From JADJYF01 sp043782755 (GTDB lineage: Bacteria > Pseudomonadota > Gammaproteobacteria > Ga0077536): a stretch of 18,944 bases of DNA. Location of the stretch: positions 1 to 18,944 of the forward strand of contig JAYWAC010000039.1 in assembly GCA_043782755.1 (NCBI GenBank), read 5' to 3'. Made by a program: the position numbers and the translations under genes. Below, piece after piece: positions 7,429 through 14,133 of this stretch (within the stretch, counting starts at the first letter, position 1; each line of letters starts with the position of its first letter). The notes below the pieces were generated by a model. It was not told the DNA's origin and searched no databases. It saw nothing but the letters and a program-made list of their open reading frames with translations.

Positions 7429-7694
7429 CGTTGTGCGCCACGGCGTCCCGACGGGGCCTCGTGCACGATGGTTGTGACGAGCGCCGCGAGTTCGGCATCG
7501 TGCGAGGTTTCGCGGCCAGTGAACCAACCGTAGAGATCCATATCGGTGCTTGCCAGCAGACGCTCGAAGATGTCGAGCGCGTGGCCGGTGAGGGTGTCAC
7601 CGTGGCGCTCAAGGTGACCGCTGAGCAGGATATCCAACTCGCGCATGCCGCGCCGGCAACGCCAGCGCAGCTGATTGAGATGAGTGGCGTCCAC
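7425..7694 (-). CDS. sdhE: SdhE, succinate dehydrogenase flavinylation factor
   Basis: Small cytoplasmic assembly factor (89 residues; homologue of human SDHAF2 and yeast Sdh5) that helps attach FAD covalently to SdhA. The signature RRGMRELDILL (14-24) contains the conserved RGxxE residues that contact SdhA. The C-terminal half, HALDIFERLLASTDMDLYGW, followed by HDAELAALV, matches the helical bundle of the family. The start is GTG 7694, 7 bp after the sdhB stop, and the TGA overlaps the ygfZ ATG. It is therefore translated with the enzyme it matures. The older name YgfY/CptB (antitoxin of a proposed pair with YgfX) refers to the same family; a ygfX-like gene lies at the other end of the sdh cluster. 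Confidence 0.94.
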   Translation of the reverse strand: MDATHLNQLRWRCRRGMRELDILLSGHLERHGDTLTGHALDIFERLLASTDMDLYGWFTGRETSHDAELAALVTTIVHEAPSGRRGAQR

Positions 7695-7701
7695 GTGCCG
7701 C

Positions 7702-8484
7702 TTACAAGGTGCGCGCCACCATCATCTTCTTGATCTCCGAGATGGCCTTGGCCGGGTTCAAACCCTTGGGACAAGTCTTCGCGCAGTTCATGATGGTGTG
7801 GCAACGATAGAGGCGGAACGGATCCTCGAGTTCATCGAGACGCTCGCCGGTCGCTTCATCGCGACTGTCGACCAGCCAACGATAGGCTTGCAAGAGTACG
7901 GCCGGACCGAGGTAGCGATCGCCATTCCACCAGTAGCTCGGACAACTGGTCGAGCAGCAGGCGCACAGGATGCATTCGTACAGACCGTCAATTTTTTCGC
8001 GGTCTTCCACCGACTGTAAGCGTTCTTTGTCTGGCGGTGCCGGCGACTTGGTCTGCAGCCAGGGCTTGATGGAAGCGTACTGCGCATAGAAGTGGCTCAA
8101 GTCAGCGACCAGATCCTTCAGCACCGGCATGTGCGGCAGGGGGTAAATCTTGACCGTGCCGTTCACCGCACTGGTGGCCTTGGTGCAGGCCAGGGTATTG
8201 GTGCCGTCGATGTTCATCGCGCACGAACCGCAGATGCCTTCGCGACACGAGCGGCGGAAGGTCAGGGTCGGGTCGATTTCATTCTTGATGTAAAGGATCG
8301 CGTCCAGCACCATCGGCCCGCATTTGTCGAGGTCGATGACATAGCTGTCGGTGCGTGGATTCTCGCCGTTATCCGGATCCCAACGGTAGACCTGAAAAGT
8401 CTTCGCGCGCTTTGCGCCCTTGGCATGATCGTAGGTCTGGCCTGCGGTGACGCGGGAATTGGCGGGCAGTTTGAACTCAGCCAT
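7702..8484 (-). CDS. sdhB: Succinate dehydrogenase iron-sulfur subunit SdhB
   Basis: Electron-transfer subunit of complex II, passing electrons from SdhA FAD to quinone through three Fe-S clusters. It is 260 residues long. The [2Fe-2S] ligands are C80, C85, C88 (SCREGICGSC) and C100. The [4Fe-4S] ligands are C171, C174, C177 and C238 (CILCACC...TCP), and the [3Fe-4S] ligands are C181, C228 and C234 (SCPSYWW, YRCHTIMNC). All are present. The N-terminal extension before YRWDPDNGENPRTDSYVID is some 25 residues longer than in E. coli. The start is ATG 8482-8484, 14 bp after the sdhA stop, with no strong ribosome-binding site. sdhE follows 7 bp later. The order sdhC-D-A-B is standard. Confidence 0.98.
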   Translation of the reverse strand: MAEFKLPANSRVTAGQTYDHAKGAKRAKTFQVYRWDPDNGENPRTDSYVIDLDKCGPMVLDAILYIKNEIDPTLTFRRSCREGICGSCAMNIDGTNTLACTKATSAVNGTVKIYPLPHMPVLKDLVADLSHFYAQYASIKPWLQTKSPAPPDKERLQSVEDREKIDGLYECILCACCSTSCPSYWWNGDRYLGPAVLLQAYRWLVDSRDEATGERLDELEDPFRLYRCHTIMNCAKTCPKGLNPAKAISEIKKMMVARTL

Positions 8485-8498
8485 GACGGTATCCGTGC

Positions 8499-10289
8499 TC
8501 AGTAAGTACGTTTCTTAGGCGGCACGACGTCAACCTCATCGGTCAGCGTGTACATATGCACCGGGCGGTAATCGAAGACCACCTCGCCGCTCTCGGTCAG
8601 CGAAGTCAGCGTGTGTTTCTGCCAGTTCTGGTCATCGCGATCGGGATAGTCCTCACGCGCATGGGCGCCGCGACTTTCCTTGCGATTGGCGGCAGCGGCG
8701 ATAGAGACCATCGCGCAGCCGAGCAGATTTTCGAGCTCGAGAGTTTCGACCAGATCGGTGTTCCACTTCATGGAACGATCGCTGACCTTCACATGTTTGA
8801 AGCCTTCGTAGACTTCTTTCAGTTTCACGATGCCTTCTTCCAGCACCTCGCCGGTGCGGAACACCGCCGCATAGTTCTGCATGGTGCGTTGCATGTCGAG
8901 ACGCAGCTTGGCGGTCGACTCGCTACCGTTGGCGTGACGCAGCGCATCGAAGTGCGAGAGCAGGCCCTCGGTTGCTTGCTTGCCGAGCGGTGCATGACTC
9001 ATGCCCGGCTTGATGGTCGCCGCGCAGCGTTTGGCGGCGGCGCGACCGAAAACCACGAGGTCAAGCAGCGAGTTCGAGCCCAAGCGATTGGCGCCGTGCA
9101 CCGATACGCAGGCGGCTTCGCCGATAGACATCAAACCCGGCACCACGGCATCGGGGTTGCCGTCCTTGATGTTGACCGCTTCACCATGGATGTTGGTCGG
9201 AATGCCGCCCATGTTGTAGTGCACGGTCGGCAGCACCGGGATCGGCTCGCGGGTGACGTCGACGCCGGCGAAGATTTCCGCTGATTCGGCGATACCCGGC
9301 AGACGCGAATTGATGACCTCGGCGCCGAGATGCTCGAGATGCAGATGAATGTGATCGGACTCGGGGCCGACACCGCGGCCCTCGCGGATTTCGATCGTCA
9401 TCGAACGCGAAACGACATCGCGCGAGGCCAGATCCTTGGCGTTCGGCGCGTAGCGCTCCATGAAGCGCTCGCCCTTGGAGTTGGTCAGATAACCGCCTTC
9501 GCCGCGCACGCCTTCGGTGATCAGGCAGCCCGCGCCGTAGATGCCGGTAGGATGGAACTGGGTGAACTCCATGTCCTGAAGCGGCAGACCCGCGCGCAAC
9601 ACCATGCCATTGCCGTCACCGGTACAGGTATGGGCAGAGGTACAAGAGAAATAGCTGCGACCATAGCCGCCCGTCGCAAGCACCACTTGATGAGCGCGGA
9701 ACAGATGCAGACTGCCCTCGGCCAGATCCCAGGCCAGTACACCGCAGCACACGCCTTGGCTGTCCATCACCAGATCAATCGCGAAGTATTCGATGAGGAA
9801 TTCGGCTTTGTGCTTCAGCGACTGCTGATAGAGCGTATGCAGGATGGCGTGACCGGTGCGGTCGGCCGCCGCGCAGGTGCGCTGCGCGATGCCTTCGCCG
9901 AAGTTGGTGGTCATGCCGCCGAAAGGGCGCTGGTAGATCTTGCCGGCCTCGGTGCGCGAGAAGGGCACGCCGTAGTGTTCGAGTTCGATGACGGCCGGGA
10001 TCGCTTCACGACACATGTATTCAATCGCATCCTGGTCACCGAGCCAGTCGGAACCCTTGATGGTGTCGTACATATGCCAGCGCCAGTCGTCTGGGCCCAT
10101 GTTGCCGAGCGCTGCGCTCATGCCGCCCTGCGCCGCCACGGTGTGGCTGCGGGTCGGGAAGACCTTGGTCAGACAGGCGGTGGCGAGACCCGCTTCGGCC
10201 ATGCCGAAAGTGGCGCGCAGGCCGGCGCCGCCGGCGCCGACCACGACCACGTCGTATTTGTGTTCGATCAGTGGGTATGCATCAGGCAT
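8499..10289 (-). CDS. sdhA: Succinate dehydrogenase flavoprotein subunit SdhA
   Basis: Catalytic subunit of complex II; oxidises succinate to fumarate on the cytoplasmic face of the membrane. It is 596 residues long. It has a GxGxxG FAD fold in VVVVGAGGAGLRA (14-26), the covalent FAD histidine in FPTRSHTVAAQGG (His49), QFHPTGIYGAG, the catalytic arginine region EGVRGEGG, and RLGSNSLLDLVVFGRAA near the FAD/substrate site, ending DVVPPKKRTY. The length matches the family (about 590). I chose ATG 10289, 11 bp after the sdhD stop; the frame is open upstream to 10514 but that part only shadows sdhD. The covalent His49 makes the protein a client of both the SdhE and SDHAF4-like assembly genes in the same operon. 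Fumarate reductase is an alternative reaction, but the sdhCD type argues for succinate dehydrogenase. Confidence 0.98.
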   Translation of the reverse strand: MPDAYPLIEHKYDVVVVGAGGAGLRATFGMAEAGLATACLTKVFPTRSHTVAAQGGMSAALGNMGPDDWRWHMYDTIKGSDWLGDQDAIEYMCREAIPAVIELEHYGVPFSRTEAGKIYQRPFGGMTTNFGEGIAQRTCAAADRTGHAILHTLYQQSLKHKAEFLIEYFAIDLVMDSQGVCCGVLAWDLAEGSLHLFRAHQVVLATGGYGRSYFSCTSAHTCTGDGNGMVLRAGLPLQDMEFTQFHPTGIYGAGCLITEGVRGEGGYLTNSKGERFMERYAPNAKDLASRDVVSRSMTIEIREGRGVGPESDHIHLHLEHLGAEVINSRLPGIAESAEIFAGVDVTREPIPVLPTVHYNMGGIPTNIHGEAVNIKDGNPDAVVPGLMSIGEAACVSVHGANRLGSNSLLDLVVFGRAAAKRCAATIKPGMSHAPLGKQATEGLLSHFDALRHANGSESTAKLRLDMQRTMQNYAAVFRTGEVLEEGIVKLKEVYEGFKHVKVSDRSMKWNTDLVETLELENLLGCAMVSIAAAANRKESRGAHAREDYPDRDDQNWQKHTLTSLTESGEVVFDYRPVHMYTLTDEVDVVPPKKRTY

Positions 10290-10300
10290 GAGGTGTTCCG

Positions 10301-10684
10301 TCAGGTCATTCCGAAAGAGATCTTGAGCACCGAGACGATGCCGAGCAGCCCGCCCAGGGCGCAGCCGAGTTTCATCGCGATCAGCAAAGCGACCTTGGCG
10401 ATATCGGCGTGGACGTAATCCTCGATCACGACCTGCAAGCCGAGCTTGGCGTGATAGAACATCGCGCCGATCATGGCCACCAGTAATACGGTCACGAAGG
10501 GCGAACGGATCCAATTAGTAAGGTCGACGACATCGTCGTGCATGTGAGTCAAGAGCGCGGTGACGAACCACAACGCGAGCGGAATGAGGGCGATCGCGGA
10601 GAGGCGCTGGTGCCACCAATGATGGGTGCCGGCGCGGGCCGAGCCCAGGCCGAGTACGCGACTTAAGTCGCTTTGCAACTTCAT
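10301..10684 (-). CDS. sdhD: Succinate dehydrogenase membrane anchor subunit SdhD
   Basis: Membrane anchor of complex II (127 residues) with three helices, about 28-47, 60-83 and 95-120. It helps bind heme b and the quinone. Visible are the N-terminal SARAGTHHWWHQRLSAIAL, the probable heme ligand His78 (FYHAKLGLQ) and, eleven residues later, the Asp89-Tyr90 pair (VIEDYVH) of the quinone site; this spacing equals that of E. coli His71 and Asp82-Tyr83. ATG 10684 overlaps the sdhC TGA (10681-10683) in an ATGA arrangement, which suggests translational coupling and decides the start over the longer open frame to 10807. Confidence 0.95.
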   Translation of the reverse strand: MKLQSDLSRVLGLGSARAGTHHWWHQRLSAIALIPLALWFVTALLTHMHDDVVDLTNWIRSPFVTVLLVAMIGAMFYHAKLGLQVVIEDYVHADIAKVALLIAMKLGCALGGLLGIVSVLKISFGMT

Positions 10685-11070
10685 ACCGCAGCTCCTCGCG
10701 CGATGACGCAGGCCCAACTCAGCACGGTCATCGTAACGGCCGTAGCGATGACGATATAACCAGTCTTGTAGGCGGTGCCGAGATCGAAGCCCCAGCCGGT
10801 ATCCCACAACAGATGACGAATTCCGTTACACAAGTGGTAATAGAAGGCGAAGGTCCAGCCGACCAGCAGCAACTGCATGGGCAGCGAGCCGATGCAATGT
10901 TGGGCGGCTTCGTAGGCCTCCATGCCTTGGGCCGCAGCCACCAGCCAGTACAGCAGCACCAGGGTGCCGACTGACAAGGCAACGCCGGTCATGCGATGCA
11001 TGATCGACATGCTTGAGGTCAACTGCGGGCGATAGATTTGCAAATGCGGTGAGAGCGGGTTTCCGGCCAT
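10681..11070 (-). CDS. sdhC: Succinate dehydrogenase cytochrome b556 subunit SdhC
   Basis: Cytochrome b subunit of complex II (129 residues, three helices about 28-47, 65-85 and 104-124). The family start NPLSPHLQIYRPQLTS (4-19) is followed by SIMHRMTGVAL (22-32), where Ser22 and Arg26 match the quinone-binding Ser27 and Arg31 of E. coli. GIRHLLWD (83-90) carries the probable heme ligand His86, which matches E. coli His84. The start is ATG 11068-11070, 65 bp downstream of the SDHAF4-like gene. That gap holds a GC hairpin (11097-11116), so the relative output of sdhC could be tuned there. The sdhD gene overlaps its stop codon. Confidence 0.96.
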   Translation of the reverse strand: MAGNPLSPHLQIYRPQLTSSMSIMHRMTGVALSVGTLVLLYWLVAAAQGMEAYEAAQHCIGSLPMQLLLVGWTFAFYYHLCNGIRHLLWDTGWGFDLGTAYKTGYIVIATAVTMTVLSWACVIARGAAV

Positions 11071-11096
11071 GGCTTAATCGTTCACTTTGCTGGTTA

Positions 11097-11116
11097 GCGG
11101 CGCCTGTCGGCGCCGC
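11097..11116. repeat. Perfect GC hairpin between the SDHAF4-like gene and sdhC
   Basis: GCGGCGCC (11097-11104), a TGTC loop, then GGCGCCGC (11109-11116) form a perfect 8-bp stem with a 4-nt loop. On the transcribed minus strand no U-run follows, so a normal intrinsic terminator is unlikely. It could be an mRNA processing or stability element between the first gene and sdhC, whose ATG lies 26 nt further on. Confidence 0.5.
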
Positions 11117-11135
11117 GACAAGGTCGACGGGGTGC

Positions 11136-11312
11136 TCAAAAATCGACGCATCTGCCCTTGCGTTCCCAATCACCGTAGCGCGTCGGCTCGAGTCCGGCGG
11201 GTCCGCCGAATTCGCGCGGACGCTCGCTGGCCGGCGCGGGGGTGGGCTCGGCGTCGCGGTCTTGCGCAACGGGCGGCGCGGCCGGCGGAGTCGTGGCGTC
11301 GTCAGTGACCAT
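11136..11312 (-). CDS. SDHAF4-like (DUF1674) succinate dehydrogenase assembly factor
   Basis: A 58-residue protein easily missed because of its size. The N-terminal half is low-complexity and rich in Ala, Pro and Asp. The C-terminal half is the DUF1674 signature: EFGGP (34-38) and EPTRYGDWERKGRCVDF (42-58), ending at the stop as usual for the family. In mitochondria, SDHAF4 (Sdh8 in yeast) binds free flavinylated SdhA, limits its autoxidation and promotes pairing with SdhB. Position as first gene of the sdhCDAB operon supports the same job here. The start is ATG 11312; an in-frame stop lies five codons upstream, so no longer version exists. There is no clear ribosome-binding site. The next gene is sdhC, 65 bp away. 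Assignment rests on the C-terminal motif, which I consider diagnostic, and on context. Confidence 0.88.
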   Translation of the reverse strand: MVTDDATTPPAAPPVAQDRDAEPTPAPASERPREFGGPAGLEPTRYGDWERKGRCVDF

Positions 11313-11359
11313 GATGCTTGGTGTTCAGATGAGTGGGGTGCGCTCGGCGGCGCGAGCCT

Positions 11360-11388
11360 AGTATCTTTTCATGACCGGGTAATTTCAA
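11360..11388 (-). promoter_or_regulatory. Probable sigma-70 promoter of the sdh operon
   Basis: On the minus strand TTGAAA (11383-11388) and GATACT (11360-11365) are separated by exactly 17 bp, a good match to TTGACA-N17-TATAAT. Transcription would start near 11353, about 40 nt before the SDHAF4-like ATG and about 280 nt before sdhC. It lies in the divergent gap with the ygfX-like gene, whose own promoter I could not identify. Confidence 0.6.
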
Positions 11389-11406
11389 GCTGACGCAGTC
11401 GGGCTT

Positions 11407-11853
11407 ATGCTTTTGTCCAGGATGAATGGCTTCCACGGACCGGTGATTCTCGAGCTTGTGCCGTCGGCATGGCTGCCGCGCGCGTTGCTCGCACTGCATG
11501 TCGTGGTGTTAAGCCTGCTGCTGCTCGCCTATCCGTCGTCCTGGCCGCGCAATCTTCTCGTGATGGCGGTCGCCATCCACACGTGCTGGAGTCTGCGCGC
11601 CGCGCAGCTCACGGACATCACGCGCCTTGAGTTCGGCGTGCGCCAACCCTGGCGTGTCGTACTGCGCGACGGTCGCGGTCTCGACGCGCGTCTGCTGCGC
11701 GCACCGTGGGTCTCACCACGGTTCACCGTGATCACGTTGGCCTGTGCCGACGGTGTCGCGCGCCAGGTCGTGCTGCTGCCCGACATGGTCGAGAGCGATG
11801 CGTTTCGGCGACTACGGGTGCGTTTGCGGAAGATTGATAGCGGGGAGGGTTGA
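11407..11853 (+). CDS. ygfX: YgfX-like (CptA family) inner-membrane protein
   Basis: A 148-residue protein with two adjacent N-terminal membrane helices (about 25-42 and 46-64) and a soluble C-terminal domain with WRVVLRDGRGLDARLLRAPW, a strand-rich middle, and LPDMVESDAFRRLRVRLR, matching the layout of the YgfX/CptA family (about 135 residues). In E. coli, YgfX is the membrane partner of SdhE; its description as a toxin acting on MreB and FtsZ is debated. Here it is transcribed away from the sdh operon, so YgfX and SdhE flank the four enzyme genes. The start is uncertain: ATG 11407 gives MLLSRMNG, while the in-frame ATG 11422 would remove five residues; neither has a good ribosome-binding site. 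It ends 17 bp from the convergent gene. Assignment is by architecture and scattered residues, so it is less certain than its neighbours. Confidence 0.72.
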   Translation: MLLSRMNGFHGPVILELVPSAWLPRALLALHVVVLSLLLLAYPSSWPRNLLVMAVAIHTCWSLRAAQLTDITRLEFGVRQPWRVVLRDGRGLDARLLRAPWVSPRFTVITLACADGVARQVVLLPDMVESDAFRRLRVRLRKIDSGEG

Positions 11854-11870
11854 CATGCATGTGCGGATCC

Positions 11871-12716
11871 TCACCCCCAATACCTTATCCGCCACGCCAA
11901 CCACAGTTTGCGCACCGGCAGCAGCTCGATGCGACGTTCCAGCACCTGGTAGTCATCGGCACGGGTCAGAGCTAAGGCCTCTGCCGTACAGGCCGCAAGT
12001 GTGGTTATCAAACGCTGACCACGACGCACCGCGCGCGGCAGGGCAACGCTGCGCGCGATGAGTTCAGCGCGCAGCCAGTCGATCTCGGGCGCGAGCACCC
12101 CATGCAGCTCTCTTGAAGACTGCGCATTGCGTACACCATCGACACTCAAACCTGCGGCGCGCAAGCTCCCATCGGGCAGCAGCAGTGGCGTGGCACGGCG
12201 GTGCTGGCGCAAACCACGCAGGGCGTAGGCGAGTTCGAGTAGACACGCGAGTTCAAGGAGCGTCGCATGCTGGGCGGCGCTGACGCGTGGGCCGAAGTTG
12301 ATGTAGTGCTCGATAAGCGCACCCTGTTGATCGCTGATCCAGCCCAGAAGTGCCGAGCGGTCGAGCAAAGGCGGTGCGTTGAGACCGTTGATGGTGGCGT
12401 CGAGCAGCGCTGCAAAAACATCGAGCAGCGCCGGCGTGGCCTGCGTCAGCGGCAGTAGCGCCCGGGCTAAGGGATGGCGGGGTGTAGCGGCCGCGAGTTG
12501 TTGTAATTCAGTTTGCCACCAGGCCAGTTTCAGATGAGCGACACCGCTATCGCTACATAGCCCGGGAATGTCGCTGATGGCGCGCCGCACCGCTTCCAAT
12601 ACGCGCACTGCATGGCGCGCGGCGGGCGCGAGATAGAGACTCGCGTAGTAGAAATCATCGGGTGGTGCGACCGCGCTGTCGCTGGCCGGCGCGTGTTCGG
12701 CGCCGTTCAGATCCAC
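11871..12716 (-). CDS. Squalene/phytoene-synthase-fold protein, NDUFAF6-like, probably not catalytic
   Basis: A 281-residue all-helical protein of the squalene/phytoene synthase superfamily. Family landmarks are DDFYYASLYLAPAARHAV near residue 20, VAHLKLAWWQTEL near 73 (compare AKLAWWRDEL in NDUFAF6-like proteins) and ATPLLLPDGSLRAAGLS, which matches the YLP..L...G(L/V)S region. The two aspartate-rich motifs that bind Mg-diphosphate in real synthases are not intact: the first reads EAVRRAISDIPG, and the second (normally N-x-x-R-D-x-x-x-D) reads YALRGLRQHRR. It is therefore unlikely to condense prenyl diphosphates. NDUFAF6, the mitochondrial relative, is a complex I assembly factor, which would fit a region rich in respiratory genes, but this is inference. 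I chose GTG 12716, overlapping the phosphatase stop by 10 bp; the frame extends to 12761 but deeper into that gene. Confidence 0.75.
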   Translation of the reverse strand: MDLNGAEHAPASDSAVAPPDDFYYASLYLAPAARHAVRVLEAVRRAISDIPGLCSDSGVAHLKLAWWQTELQQLAAATPRHPLARALLPLTQATPALLDVFAALLDATINGLNAPPLLDRSALLGWISDQQGALIEHYINFGPRVSAAQHATLLELACLLELAYALRGLRQHRRATPLLLPDGSLRAAGLSVDGVRNAQSSRELHGVLAPEIDWLRAELIARSVALPRAVRRGQRLITTLAACTAEALALTRADDYQVLERRIELLPVRKLWLAWRIRYWG

Positions 12717-13369
12717 GCCAGCAGATCCCGTGCGCAGGCGATGCTGCCATCGCCGCCCCACAGTGCGGGACGATCCTCAGCGGCGAGATAACCATAGAGT
12801 GCTACCAACACCGGCATGCCGGCCGCGCGTGCCGCTGCGACATCGCGTTCGGCGTCGCCGACGTAGAGACAGGTTGGTGGTGCGATACCGATCTCACGTG
12901 CACCTGCGAGCAGCGAGTCGGGATAGGGTTTGGCGCGCGCCGTGGTATCGCCGGAAATCACGCAGGCAGCGCGACGAGCCAGGCCCAAGCGCGCTAGCAA
13001 GGGCGTGGTCAACCAGCCCGGCTTGTTGGTGACGATACCCCATGGCAGGCCACGCGTTTCAAGCGTGAGGAGTACTTCGTCCATGCCTTCAAATAGCACC
13101 GCGCCGTGACCCAACACCGCCGCGTAGAGATCGAGTAGACGCAGGCGGCGACGTTCGAAAGCGGCGTGATCTGTGTCAGTAGCGAAGGCCGCGCGGATCA
13201 GGGCGGGACTGCCGTGCGACACATGTGGACGGATGTCTGCTGCGGACAGCGGTGGCAGTGCTTCCTCGGCGCGCAGTGCATTCAGCGCGACGACGAAATC
13301 GGGCGCGGTGTCGAGCAGGGTGCCGTCCAGATCGAACAGCACCGCGCGTGGTGCACAGCTGAGTCTCAC
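12707..13369 (-). CDS. mupP: HAD-family phosphatase, MupP/phosphoglycolate phosphatase type
   Basis: Haloacid dehalogenase hydrolase of 220 residues. Motif I is VLFDLDGTLLDT (10-21; nucleophile Asp13, acid/base Asp15), motif II is the Thr in IVTNKP (Thr114), motif III is Lys147 (AKPYPDSLL) and motif IV is VGDAERDVAAARAAGM (170-185). An alpha-helical cap lies between motifs I and II. Two enzymes share this look: Gph, which removes 2-phosphoglycolate, and MupP, which dephosphorylates N-acetylmuramate 6-phosphate in peptidoglycan recycling. I favour MupP because it lies directly after ubiG, as in Pseudomonas, and because LYGYLAAEDRPALWGGDG near the C-terminus resembles the GYxxxEDxPxxWGAD stretch of MupP. 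Sequence alone cannot prove the substrate. The start is GTG 13369, 10 bp after the ubiG stop; the next gene overlaps its end. Confidence 0.88.
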   Translation of the reverse strand: MRLSCAPRAVLFDLDGTLLDTAPDFVVALNALRAEEALPPLSAADIRPHVSHGSPALIRAAFATDTDHAAFERRRLRLLDLYAAVLGHGAVLFEGMDEVLLTLETRGLPWGIVTNKPGWLTTPLLARLGLARRAACVISGDTTARAKPYPDSLLAGAREIGIAPPTCLYVGDAERDVAAARAAGMPVLVALYGYLAAEDRPALWGGDGSIACARDLLAWI

Positions 13370-13379
13370 GGCGTCGTGC

Positions 13380-14084
13380 TCAGGCCGCGTTGCGCGCGAA
13401 AGTCGCGAGATAATTCACCGCCGGGCTCGTGCATAAGCGTGCGCGGCGCGTCCATGGGTCGTAGTGCATGCCGCGCACGTCGCGCGTCGCGAGGCCGGCG
13501 GCGCGCGCCATGCGCGCCAGTTCCGAGGGACGGACGAACTGCATGTAGTCATGGGTGCCACGCGGCACCAGCTTCAACACATATTCGGCCATCACCACGC
13601 CGAGCACATAGGATTGCGCGTTGCGGTTCAAGGTCGATATCACCAGCACCCCGCCTGGTTTTAAGAGCGTCGCGCAGGCCGCGATCAGCGACTCGGGTGT
13701 AGGCACGTGTTCTATGAGTTCGAGACAGGTGACCACATCGAAATGACAAGGCTGACGCGCGGCCAATTGTTCGGCCGTGATGGCTTCGTAATGCACGGTT
13801 GTAGCTTGCGCGACGGCGTGATGCCGCGCGACTTCAATCAACTCCGCCGAGGCATCGACGGCCGTGACATGGGCACCACCGCGCGCCAGGGCCTCACTGA
13901 AGATGCCGCCACCGCAACCGATGTCGGCGACCCGGGCTCCTTGCAAACGCGCCTGGGCCGCGACGTAGTCATAGCGACAGGGATTGATATCGTGCAGCGT
14001 GCGGCACGGACCTTCGCAGTCCCACCAGTGCGATGCGAGGGCAGAGAATTTGTCGCGTTCGTCAGGATCGAGGTTGATGGTCAT
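13380..14084 (-). CDS. ubiG: Ubiquinone biosynthesis O-methyltransferase UbiG
   Basis: Catalyses both O-methylations in ubiquinone synthesis at the membrane surface. The 234-residue protein begins with the family signature DPDERDKFSALASHWWD (6-22) and LHDINPCRYDYV (30-41). The SAM-binding motif is VADIGCGGGIFSEALA (52-67), with the acidic strand end TAVDAS (74-79), LELIEHVP (121-128) and LKPGGVLVISTLNRN (141-155). The membrane-associating insertion region AEYVLKLVPRGTHDYMQFV (166-184) and GMHYDPWTRRARL (205-217) are also typical of UbiG. This combination separates it from UbiE and from general methyltransferases. The start is ATG 14082-14084. It heads a ubiG-phosphatase-squalene-synthase-fold gene run with a 10-bp gap and an overlap. 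A nested palindrome lies just upstream (14134-14190). Confidence 0.96.
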   Translation of the reverse strand: MTINLDPDERDKFSALASHWWDCEGPCRTLHDINPCRYDYVAAQARLQGARVADIGCGGGIFSEALARGGAHVTAVDASAELIEVARHHAVAQATTVHYEAITAEQLAARQPCHFDVVTCLELIEHVPTPESLIAACATLLKPGGVLVISTLNRNAQSYVLGVVMAEYVLKLVPRGTHDYMQFVRPSELARMARAAGLATRDVRGMHYDPWTRRARLCTSPAVNYLATFARNAA

Positions 14085-14133
14085 GGTGAGGTGATACGAC
14101 AGATGGTAAGACCGAGCTCAATGTAGATGCGAC

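Noticed and set aside
9330..10418. Long plus-strand frame opposite sdhA (362 codons)
   Set aside because: Shadow of a conserved gene in GC-rich DNA. It has no recognisable motif and no ribosome-binding site, and sdhA is unambiguous.
8499..10514. Extended start for sdhA at 10514
   Set aside because: The extra 75 residues are sdhD sequence in the wrong frame. ATG 10289 gives the standard SdhA N-terminus just after the sdhD stop.
11407..11853. Bona fide toxin of a toxin-antitoxin pair
   Set aside because: The CptA name is historic. The gene is not next to sdhE here, and the context points to complex II biology, so toxin function is not claimed.
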